DNA from: Betaproteobacteria bacterium
GTDB lineage: Bacteria; Pseudomonadota; Gammaproteobacteria; Burkholderiales; SG8-41
Reading direction: 5' to 3'
Assembly: GCA_028292065.1 (NCBI GenBank)
Contig: JAQGNC010000645.1
Coordinates: forward strand, 1 to 7,614
Length of the DNA stretch: 7,614 bases
Position numbers and translations under genes: made by a program. Position 1 is the first letter of the stretch. Each line of letters opens with the position of its first letter. Positions 1 to 6,933 of the stretch are shown in pieces. The notes under the pieces were generated by a model. That model was not told the origin of the DNA, ran no database searches, and was given only the letters and a program-made list of their open reading frames with translations.

Positions 1-109
1 ACCCTTCACTCCTTCACCCTTCACTCCTTCACCCTTCACCCTTCACTCCTTCACCCTTCACCCTTCACCCTTCACCCTTCACCCTTCACCCTTCACCCTT
101 CACCCTTCA
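1..109. repeat. Heptamer tandem array just downstream of pnp
   Basis: From position 2 to 109 the plus strand consists of 15 head-to-tail units with no gaps: twelve of CCCTTCA (7 bp) and three of CTCCTTCA (8 bp, at 9-16, 24-31 and 46-53). Base 1 is the last base of a further unit, so the array continues outside the window. Units 54-109 are eight perfect heptamers; the octamers are confined to the half farther from pnp. On the coding (minus) strand the unit reads TGAAGGG, and the array begins 5 nt after the pnp stop. The unit length is not a multiple of three and the array lies outside the gene. No spacer sequence of CRISPR type exists. Its role is unknown; slippage-prone array growth is an inference. 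Confidence 0.95.
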
Positions 110-114
110 CGAGC

Positions 115-2241
<2,127 letters not shown>

Positions 2242-2245
2242 CTTG

Positions 2246-2250
2246 TCCTT
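2246..2250 (-). promoter_or_regulatory. pnp ribosome binding site
   Basis: On the minus strand AAGGA stands 4 nt before the ATG at 2241, in the context GGACAAGGACAAG-ATG. The spacing is short but usable. It favours the ATG over the upstream in-frame TTG, which is preceded only by the terminator hairpin and its T-run. Confidence 0.6.
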
Positions 2251-2260
2251 GTCCACAAAC

Positions 2261-2285
2261 AAAAAAGACCGCGTCGGGCGGTCTT
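2261..2285 (-). terminator. Rho-independent terminator between rpsO and pnp
   Basis: Read on the minus strand, AAGACCGC (2285-2278), loop CCGAC, then GCGGTCTT (2272-2265) form a perfect 8-bp stem. It runs directly into a tract of six T, then GTTTG (2266-2256). This is a textbook intrinsic terminator for transcripts coming from rpsO. No T-run follows the stem on the plus strand, so it acts in one direction only. It ends about 20 nt before the pnp start codon, so any read-through transcript carries the hairpin in the pnp leader. E. coli also has a terminator between rpsO and pnp, so partial termination that sets the rpsO to pnp ratio is plausible here. Confidence 0.9.
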
Positions 2286-2288
2286 GCG

Positions 2289-2319
2289 GTTATAGGGGAG
2301 GAACGGCGGATGCCGGCCA
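2289..2319 (-). promoter_or_regulatory. Possible pnp promoter (-10 box only convincing)
   Basis: The minus strand has TATAAC at 2294-2289, five of six matches to the sigma70 -10 consensus in an otherwise GC-rich stretch. No good -35 box is seen 16-18 bp upstream; TGGCCG at 2319-2314 with a 19-bp spacer is a poor candidate. A start near 2282 would fall inside the 5' arm of the terminator stem, so the transcript would not carry the complete hairpin. Tentative. Confidence 0.25.
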
Positions 2320-2360
2320 GGACCGCGCAAAACGGGAAGCGCGATGCGGCCCTGCCGGCA
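2311..2360 (-). promoter_or_regulatory. Long imperfect stem-loop in the rpsO-pnp spacer
   Basis: On the minus-strand RNA, UGCCGGCAGGGCCGC (2360-2346) can pair with the segment 2326-2311 ending in GCCGGCA. That gives 7 bp, one bulged G, 3 bp, one G-U pair and 4 more bp, closing a loop of about 19 nt. It lies 17 nt after the rpsO stop and 25 nt before the terminator stem. In E. coli the rpsO-pnp spacer contains a long RNase III-cleaved stem-loop used in PNPase autocontrol. A similar processing role here is inferred from position and stem length only; the sequence is not claimed to be homologous. Confidence 0.5.
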
Positions 2361-2377
2361 GTCACCATCGGGATGCG

Positions 2378-2647
2378 CTACTTGCGCAGTCCGAGCCGTT
2401 CGATCAGTGCTCTGTACTGGTCCGCGTTCGTCCGCTTCAGGTAATCCAGCAACTTGCGGCGGCGGCTCACCATACGAAGCAGGCCCCGGCGCGAGTGATG
2501 GTCCTTGACGTGAGTTTTGAAGTGCTCCGTCAGATCGGTGATACGCGCAGTCAAGAGCGCGATCTGGACCTCGGGAGATCCAGTGTCGCCCTGCGCCCGC
2601 TGGTAATCCTTAACCAGTTGGGCTTTCTGCGTAACATTTACGGCCAT
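2378..2647 (-). CDS. rpsO: 30S ribosomal protein S15
   Basis: S15 is a primary 16S rRNA-binding protein that organises the central domain (platform) of the small subunit. The 89-residue product is the usual length of the family. It carries the characteristic TGSPEVQ (22-28), KDHHSRRGLL (48-57) and SRRRKLLDYL (61-70) segments, a mostly helical, highly basic protein. The ATG start is preceded by GGAGAAG at a good distance and the stop is TAG. It has its own promoter in the 100-nt gap after truB, and a terminator lies between it and pnp, so it can be transcribed as a single gene as well as part of the cluster. In E. coli S15 represses its own translation through a leader pseudoknot; I could not identify such a structure in the short leader predicted here. 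Confidence 0.98.
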   Translation of the reverse strand: MAVNVTQKAQLVKDYQRAQGDTGSPEVQIALLTARITDLTEHFKTHVKDHHSRRGLLRMVSRRRKLLDYLKRTNADQYRALIERLGLRK

Positions 2648-2653
2648 TTTGTA

Positions 2654-2660
2654 CTTCTCC
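2654..2660 (-). promoter_or_regulatory. rpsO ribosome binding site
   Basis: GGAGAAG on the minus strand, with its GGAG core 9 nt before the ATG at 2647. It is the clearest Shine-Dalgarno in the window, as expected for a highly expressed ribosomal protein gene. Confidence 0.8.
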
Positions 2661-2676
2661 GACTGAAAATCCGGCT

Positions 2677-2706
2677 ATTTTACTCTGTAACTCCGCGCGC
2701 TCTCAA
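2677..2706 (-). promoter_or_regulatory. Sigma70-type promoter of rpsO
   Basis: On the minus strand TTGAGA (2706-2701, five of six to TTGACA) and TAAAAT (2682-2677, five of six to TATAAT) are separated by 18 bp. An A at 2670, 7 nt past the -10 box, is a good start site and would give a leader of about 23 nt including the Shine-Dalgarno. It lies in the truB-rpsO gap, the place where E. coli also has an rpsO promoter. No convincing terminator for truB is seen upstream, so read-through from the rest of the operon remains likely. Confidence 0.7.
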
Positions 2707-2747
2707 GCTTTTCCCGGCTCCGTCGCAACGTCCCGGGCAAACCCGCG

Positions 2748-3698
2748 TCAAGCTTTCACCGGCTCGCTGGAGACGAGCCTGCGGGCCGTGAGAGCGCCGT
2801 CATCCGAGGCTTCGGCCAAGCCGATAAAAGCCGATCCCGGACCGTATACGCGCACCAGGCCGCCTGCGGCGCCCCGATGCACCACCACCTGCCCATGCGC
2901 CATGCGGCGCGCCTGCTCGGCGTCCAGCGCGAGCACAGGCAGTCCTTCGAGCAACGCGTCCGCGGGGAGCACCCGGGCGCGCCGCTCGTCTTCGGTCATG
3001 TCGGCGAGCGCGGCCAGCCCGACCGCCCCGTCGAGCGTGAAGCGCCCGACCTGCGTCCTGCGCAGCGCCGCCAGGGTCGCGCCGCAGCCGAGCGCTTTCC
3101 CGATATCTTCCGCCAGGACCCGGATATACGTCCCTTTGCTGCACGCGACGTGGATGCAGGCGTCGGTGCCGTCGAAGGTCTCGAGGGTGAGCTCGCGTAT
3201 CGTGACCTTGCGGGGCGTGCGCGGGATGTCGGTTCCGGCGCGGGCGTATTCATAGAGCGGCTTGCCCGCGTGCTTCAGGGCGCTGTACATCGGCGGGGTC
3301 TGCACGATCTCGCCCCGGAACGGCACCAGCGCGTCCTCGAGCGTTTTGCGGTCGACGTCGACCGGCGCCACTGCGGTCACCTCGCCTTCGAGATCGCCGG
3401 TCGTGGTCGTCACGCCGAGCCTGACGAGCGCGCGGTAGCCTTTATCGGCGTCGAGCAGGGCGTGCGCGAACTTGGTCGCTTCGCCGAAAGCGAGCGGGAG
3501 GAGGCCCGTCGCCATCGGGTCGAGCGTTCCGGTGTGTCCCGCCTTGGCGGCGCCGAAGAGGCCTTTGGCTCGGCTGACCGCGCCCTGGGAGCTGATACCG
3601 GAAGGCTTGTCGAGCAGCAGCACGCCGTCGAGCCGCGTGCGCTGCTTCCTGCCGGCTCCGCCGTGCGGGCGGCTTACGCCTTCGTGTCCGGGGCTCAC
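2748..3698 (-). CDS. truB: tRNA pseudouridine(55) synthase
   Basis: TruB isomerises U55 to pseudouridine in the T-loop of almost all elongator tRNAs and also helps tRNA fold. The 316-residue product has the TruB signature: DGVLLLDKPSG (24-34), AGHTGTLDPMATG (53-65) with the catalytic Asp60, PMYSALK (136-142), CSKGTYIR (186-193), and a C-terminal PUA-like domain (about 255-310). The start is GTG (3698-3696), and the bases GTGA contain both this start and the rbfA TGA stop, a 4-nt overlap typical of translational coupling. No clear Shine-Dalgarno is seen before the GTG. A second in-frame GTG at residue 26 would cut into the conserved GVLLLDKP segment, so it is rejected. The basic 20-residue N-terminal tail is a little long but normal for the family. 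The stop is TGA. Confidence 0.97.
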   Translation of the reverse strand: MSPGHEGVSRPHGGAGRKQRTRLDGVLLLDKPSGISSQGAVSRAKGLFGAAKAGHTGTLDPMATGLLPLAFGEATKFAHALLDADKGYRALVRLGVTTTTGDLEGEVTAVAPVDVDRKTLEDALVPFRGEIVQTPPMYSALKHAGKPLYEYARAGTDIPRTPRKVTIRELTLETFDGTDACIHVACSKGTYIRVLAEDIGKALGCGATLAALRRTQVGRFTLDGAVGLAALADMTEDERRARVLPADALLEGLPVLALDAEQARRMAHGQVVVHRGAAGGLVRVYGPGSAFIGLAEASDDGALTARRLVSSEPVKA

Positions 3699-4072
3699 TC
3701 GTCGGAAGGCGGCTTCGGATCGCTCGCGACCGCTTCGTCGATCAGCCGCGAAAGCTTCACGCCGCGCTCGACCGAAGTGTCGTATTTGAAATCGAGCTGC
3801 GGAACGGTGCGCAGCTTCATGCGGTGCGCGAGCTGGGTACGCAGGAACCCGGAGGCACGCTTCAGCGCCTTGGTCGTCTCGTCGACGTCGGATGTCTCGA
3901 CCAGAGTCGTGAAGAAGATCTTCGCGTGCTCCTGGTCCTTAGTCACTTCGACGTCGGTGATCGTGATGAAAGCCGGGATACGCGGATCCTTGAGCTCGGT
4001 GCGTATCAGCTCGGCGATCTCGCGCTGGATCTGCTCGGCGATGCGACGGGTGCGGGGATAATCTTTAGGCAT
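3695..4072 (-). CDS. rbfA: 30S ribosome-binding factor A
   Basis: RbfA binds immature 30S subunits near 16S helix 1 and the decoding centre, and is needed for late maturation, especially in the cold. The 125-residue product matches the family from its first residues (MPKDYPRTRRIAEQIQREIA). It contains the KDPRI segment after helix 1, the central TKDQEHAKIFFTTL strand, the A-S-G helix kink of the type II KH-like fold (73-75) and LRTVPQLDFKYDTS near the C-terminus. The ATG is fixed by conservation and by an in-frame TGA 8 codons upstream with no other start codon between. The bases before it (CCCTCATCCCTCC) are pyrimidine-rich and contain no Shine-Dalgarno, unusual in this setting. It overlaps truB by 4 nt and lies 116 nt after infB, the gap being filled by a repeat element. 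Confidence 0.97.
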   Translation of the reverse strand: MPKDYPRTRRIAEQIQREIAELIRTELKDPRIPAFITITDVEVTKDQEHAKIFFTTLVETSDVDETTKALKRASGFLRTQLAHRMKLRTVPQLDFKYDTSVERGVKLSRLIDEAVASDPKPPSDE

Positions 4073-4166
4073 GGAGGGATGAGGGCGAAGCGATCAAGGG
4101 ATGAGGGCGAAGGGATGAGGGCGGAGGGCTAAACCGAATCGGCGACGCCGATTCTTCATCCCTCAT
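4065..4166 (-). CDS. Possible 33-codon leader ORF overlapping the rbfA start
   Basis: An ATG at 4166-4164, inside one copy of the GGGATGAGGG decamer, opens 33 sense codons. It ends at TAA (4067-4065), which overlaps the rbfA start codon by 8 nt (ATGCCTAA). A GAGGG stretch lies upstream but the ribosome binding site is weak. The peptide is Ser/Pro-rich because it is read through repeat sequence and resembles no family I know. The only reason to list it is position: rbfA lacks a Shine-Dalgarno, and ribosomes ending here would be delivered to the rbfA ATG. It may equally be a chance reading frame. Confidence 0.15.
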   Translation of the reverse strand: MRDEESASPIRFSPPPSSLRPHPLIASPSSLHA

Positions 4167-4183
4167 CCCGCCGCCCTCATCCC
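4076..4183. repeat. Decamer repeat element with long inverted repeat, infB-rbfA gap
   Basis: The decamer GGGATGAGGG occurs five times: on the plus strand at 4076-4085, 4098-4107 and 4112-4121, and on the minus strand at 4160-4169 and 4174-4183. The first two plus copies are followed by CGAAG. The segments 4098-4121 and 4160-4183 are inverted repeats matching at 22 of 24 positions, enclosing 38 nt that contain a 19-bp palindrome. The whole 116-nt gap between infB and rbfA is essentially this element. In minus-strand RNA the two G-rich copies can pair with any two of three C-rich copies, one of which ends 3 nt before the rbfA ATG. There is no transposase or clear target duplication; it looks like a small dispersed palindromic repeat. 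Confidence 0.85.
4136..4154. repeat. 19-bp palindrome at the centre of the infB-rbfA element
   Basis: GAATCGGCG-A-CGCCGATTC is a perfect 9-bp inverted repeat around a single base. In RNA it would form a hairpin with a small loop, stacked at the tip of the larger 24-nt inverted repeat. No T-run follows on either strand, so it is not a standard intrinsic terminator. It could instead stabilise mRNA or bind a protein; nothing in the sequence decides between these. Confidence 0.8.
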
Positions 4184-4188
4184 TGCCC

Positions 4189-6828
4189 TTATTGCAGCGT
4201 CCGCGCGATCTCGACGACCTCGTAGACCTCGAGCTGGTCGCCGACTTTGAGATCGTTGTAGCCCTTCAGCGAGAGGCCGCACTCGAAGCCGGCTTTGACT
4301 TCGCGCACGTCGTCCTTGAAGCGCTTGAGCGAGTCGAGCTCGCCGTCGTGCACCACGACGTTCTCGCGCAGCAGCCGGATTTTCCCGCTGCGGCGGATGA
4401 GGCCGTCGGTGACGTAACAGCCTGCGACCGTGCCGATCTTCGAAATCTTGAACACCTGCCTGATCTCGACCGTGCCGAGGATGTTTTCCTTGCGCTCGGG
4501 CGCGAGCATGCCCGAGAGCGCGGCTTTGATCTCGTCGACCGCTTCGTAAATGATGTTGTAGTAGCGGATGTCGACGCCGGCGGACTCGGCCAGCTTTCTC
4601 GCCGCCGCGTCGGCCCGGGTATTGAAGCCGATGACGACCGCTTTGGACGCGAGTGCGAGGTTGATGTCGGACTCGGTGATGCCGCCGACCGCTGCGTGCA
4701 CGATGTTCACTTTGACTTCGTCGGTCGCAAGCTTGGCGAGCGCATGCGCAAGGCCTTCATACGAGCCCTGCACGTCCGCCTTCACGATGACCGTCAGGAT
4801 GCGCTTGCTGCCTTCGCCGATGCCGTCGAACATGTTCTCGAGCTTGGCAGTCTGCTGCTTGGCGAGTTTGACGTCGCGGTACTTGCCCTGGCGGAAAAGC
4901 GCGATCTCGCGCGCCTTGCGCTCGTCGCCGAGCGCGATCACTTCCGACCCCGCGGCCGGCACGTCGGACAGGCCGAGCACTTCGACCGGCAGCGACGGAC
5001 CGCCGCTTTCGATCGGGCGGCCGTTCTCGTCGAGCAGCGCTCTGACGCGTCCGAACACCGCACCCGCGAGCAGGATGTCGCCGCGCTTGAGCGTGCCGGA
5101 CTGCACCAGTACCGTCGCGACCGGTCCACGCCCTTTGTCCAGGCGCGACTCGATGACGACACCTTTCGCGAACGCTTCACGAGGCGCGCGCAGCTCCATC
5201 ACTTCCGCCTGCAGGATCAGGCGCTCGAGCAGGTTATCGATGCCCTGCCCCGTCTTCGCCGAGACCTGCACGAACATCGTGTCGCCGCCCCACTCTTCCG
5301 GGACGACGTCGCGGGACGCGAGCTCCTGCATCACGCGCTCGGGCGCGGCTTCGGGCTTGTCGATCTTGTTGAGCGCGACGACGATCGGGACCTTGCCCGC
5401 TTTCGCGTGAGCGATCGCTTCCTCGGTCTGCGGCATGACGCCGTCGTCGGCGGCCACCACGAGAATGACCATGTCGGTCACTTTCGCGCCGCGGGCACGC
5501 ATGGCGGTGAACGCCTCGTGGCCCGGCGTATCGAGGAACGTGATCATCCCGCGCGGCGTCTGCACGTGATACGCGCCGATGTGCTGGGTGATCCCGCCCG
5601 CTTCACCGCTCGCCACTTTGGTGGTGCGGATGTAATCGAGCAGCGAAGTCTTGCCGTGGTCGACGTGGCCCATGACGGTCACGACCGGCGCGCGCGGCTC
5701 GAGCTTGAGCTCCTCGTGCGTCGTCGCGTGCTCCTCGGCGAGATACGCATCCGGGTCGTCGGGCTTCGCGCGAACCGCGGTGTGGCCCATCTCTTCGACC
5801 ACGATCATCGCGGTCTCCTGGTCGACGACCTGGTTGATCGTGACCATGCTGCCGAGCTTCATCATCGCCTTGATGACTTCGGCGGCTTTCACGCTCATCT
5901 TGTGAGCGAGGTCGGCGACGGTAATCGTTTCCGGAACGATGATCTCGCGGCTGATCGGCTCGGACGGCGCGGCAAAGCCGTGCGCCTGGTCGTCGCCGTC
6001 GTGGCTCGAGTGCCGGCCACCGCCTTTGCGCGCGCGCCAGCCGGATTGACCGCCCGAATCTCCGCGGGTCTTGATCGTGCGGCGCTTGGCCGCTTCGTCG
6101 CGCCACACAACCTGTTTCGCAGGCTTCTTGGCGGCAAGTTTCTTGTCCTTGTCGGTCGGCTTCGCAGTCGGCCTGTGCAGCGTGCCTTCGACGACCGGCG
6201 CACCGGGTGCGCCGGGCGCTCCAGGGGCGGCCGGAGCAGCCGCAGGCGCGCGCGCTTCAGCCGCGGCAGCGGCGGCAGTAACGGGATCGGCAACCGGAGG
6301 CGGCGTCTCGACTTTGGTCTCGGCGACTTTGGCTTCTTCCGCGGCGGCCTGGGCTTCGGCGACCGCTTCCTTCTTGCGGCGCTCCGCTTCGGCTTTGCGC
6401 TCGATGTCGTCCAGCTGACGCGACGCGAGCTCGGCGTGCTGCTTTGCTTCGGCTTCGCGCTTGGCGATCTGGTCGGCGTCGAGCACCACTTTCACTTTCG
6501 GCGCCTCGACCGGCTCCGGCTCCACCGCCTCGCGCTTGACGAGCACGCGCTTCTTGCGCACTTCGACCTGGATCGTGCGCGACTTGCCCGTCGCGTCGGA
6601 CTTCTTGATCTCGGTCGTCTGCCGCCGAACCAGCGTGATCTTCTGCTTCGCTTCCTTGGCGCCGTGAGACTGGCGCAAGTAATCGAGGAGCTGCGTCTTG
6701 TCTTTTTCCGTGAGCTCCGTGTCCGCGGTCAATGCACGCGTGACACCGGCCGCCTGCAGCTGCTCAATGAGCAGCGCGGGCGGCAGCCCGAGCTCTGTTG
6801 CGAATTGCGTTACGTTGATTTGCGCCAT
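4189..6828 (-). CDS. infB: Translation initiation factor IF-2
   Basis: IF-2 is the GTPase that brings fMet-tRNA to the 30S subunit and promotes 50S joining. The 879-residue product shows an N-terminal IF2_N module (about 1-50), a basic IF2-associated segment (about 60-105), a charged Ala/Glu/Lys region, and an Ala/Pro/Gly stretch with repeated APG near 200-213. A basic linker (about 230-285) and a second IF2_N module (about 293-348) follow. The G domain has G1 GHVDHGKT (387-394), switch GGITQHIGA, G3 DTPGH (433-437), G4 NKID (487-490) and G5 SAK (523-525). Next come an EF-Tu domain 2-like barrel (about 558-640), domain 3, and the C2 domain that binds fMet-tRNA (about 785-879). All GTPase motifs are intact. 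The start is fixed by a TAG stop directly before the ATG; only a weak AAGAG lies 4 nt upstream. The stop is TAA. Confidence 0.98.
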   Translation of the reverse strand: MAQINVTQFATELGLPPALLIEQLQAAGVTRALTADTELTEKDKTQLLDYLRQSHGAKEAKQKITLVRRQTTEIKKSDATGKSRTIQVEVRKKRVLVKREAVEPEPVEAPKVKVVLDADQIAKREAEAKQHAELASRQLDDIERKAEAERRKKEAVAEAQAAAEEAKVAETKVETPPPVADPVTAAAAAAEARAPAAAPAAPGAPGAPGAPVVEGTLHRPTAKPTDKDKKLAAKKPAKQVVWRDEAAKRRTIKTRGDSGGQSGWRARKGGGRHSSHDGDDQAHGFAAPSEPISREIIVPETITVADLAHKMSVKAAEVIKAMMKLGSMVTINQVVDQETAMIVVEEMGHTAVRAKPDDPDAYLAEEHATTHEELKLEPRAPVVTVMGHVDHGKTSLLDYIRTTKVASGEAGGITQHIGAYHVQTPRGMITFLDTPGHEAFTAMRARGAKVTDMVILVVAADDGVMPQTEEAIAHAKAGKVPIVVALNKIDKPEAAPERVMQELASRDVVPEEWGGDTMFVQVSAKTGQGIDNLLERLILQAEVMELRAPREAFAKGVVIESRLDKGRGPVATVLVQSGTLKRGDILLAGAVFGRVRALLDENGRPIESGGPSLPVEVLGLSDVPAAGSEVIALGDERKAREIALFRQGKYRDVKLAKQQTAKLENMFDGIGEGSKRILTVIVKADVQGSYEGLAHALAKLATDEVKVNIVHAAVGGITESDINLALASKAVVIGFNTRADAAARKLAESAGVDIRYYNIIYEAVDEIKAALSGMLAPERKENILGTVEIRQVFKISKIGTVAGCYVTDGLIRRSGKIRLLRENVVVHDGELDSLKRFKDDVREVKAGFECGLSLKGYNDLKVGDQLEVYEVVEIARTLQ

Positions 6829-6869
6829 CTAGCTCTTAAATTTGCTCTGTCGTAAGTTCGTTTTCACGT

Positions 6870-6917
6870 AGCGCCGCAAGGCGCTTAAGCGATTTGTGCG
6901 TTCGCAGCGAAGCTGCG
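6870..6917 (-). promoter_or_regulatory. Two small hairpins in the nusA-infB gap
   Basis: The 105-nt gap between nusA and infB holds two perfect 6-bp stems. One is AGCGCC/GGCGCT around a 4-base loop (6870-6885). The other is CGCAGC/GCTGCG around a 3-base loop (6903-6917; on the minus strand the loop is TTC). Between them GCTTAAGC (6883-6890) is a further palindrome that overlaps the first stem. Neither hairpin is followed by a T-run on the minus strand, so they do not look like intrinsic terminators. They may be mRNA processing or stability elements, or parts of a dispersed short palindromic repeat. No convincing promoter was recognised in the gap. Confidence 0.5.
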
Positions 6918-6933
6918 GGCGCGTTGTGGATTC

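Noticed and set aside
1..109. CRISPR array or telomere-like repeat
   Set aside because: The units are 7-8 bp and contiguous with no spacers, and no cas genes are present. It is a simple tandem repeat beside a chromosomal housekeeping gene.
2711..2738. Terminator after truB
   Set aside because: A CCCGG/CCGGG pairing exists on the minus strand, but the stem is only 5 bp with a long loop and is followed by AAAAG, not T residues.
4098..4183. Intrinsic terminator between infB and rbfA
   Set aside because: The inverted repeat is strong, but no T-run follows on the minus strand; the sequence after it is C-rich. Termination here would also cut rbfA and truB off from their operon.
6185..6235. Repeated GCACCGGGTGCGCC-like bases inside infB as a mobile or regulatory repeat
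   Set aside because: It encodes the repeated APG residues of the low-complexity IF-2 linker in frame. Such linkers vary freely in length in this family.
4192..6855. Open frame of 887 codons on the plus strand, antisense to the whole of infB
   Set aside because: This is the same antisense codon-mirror effect. The translation is rich in Arg, Asp, His and Leu with no recognisable domain, and infB has all its GTPase and domain motifs intact.
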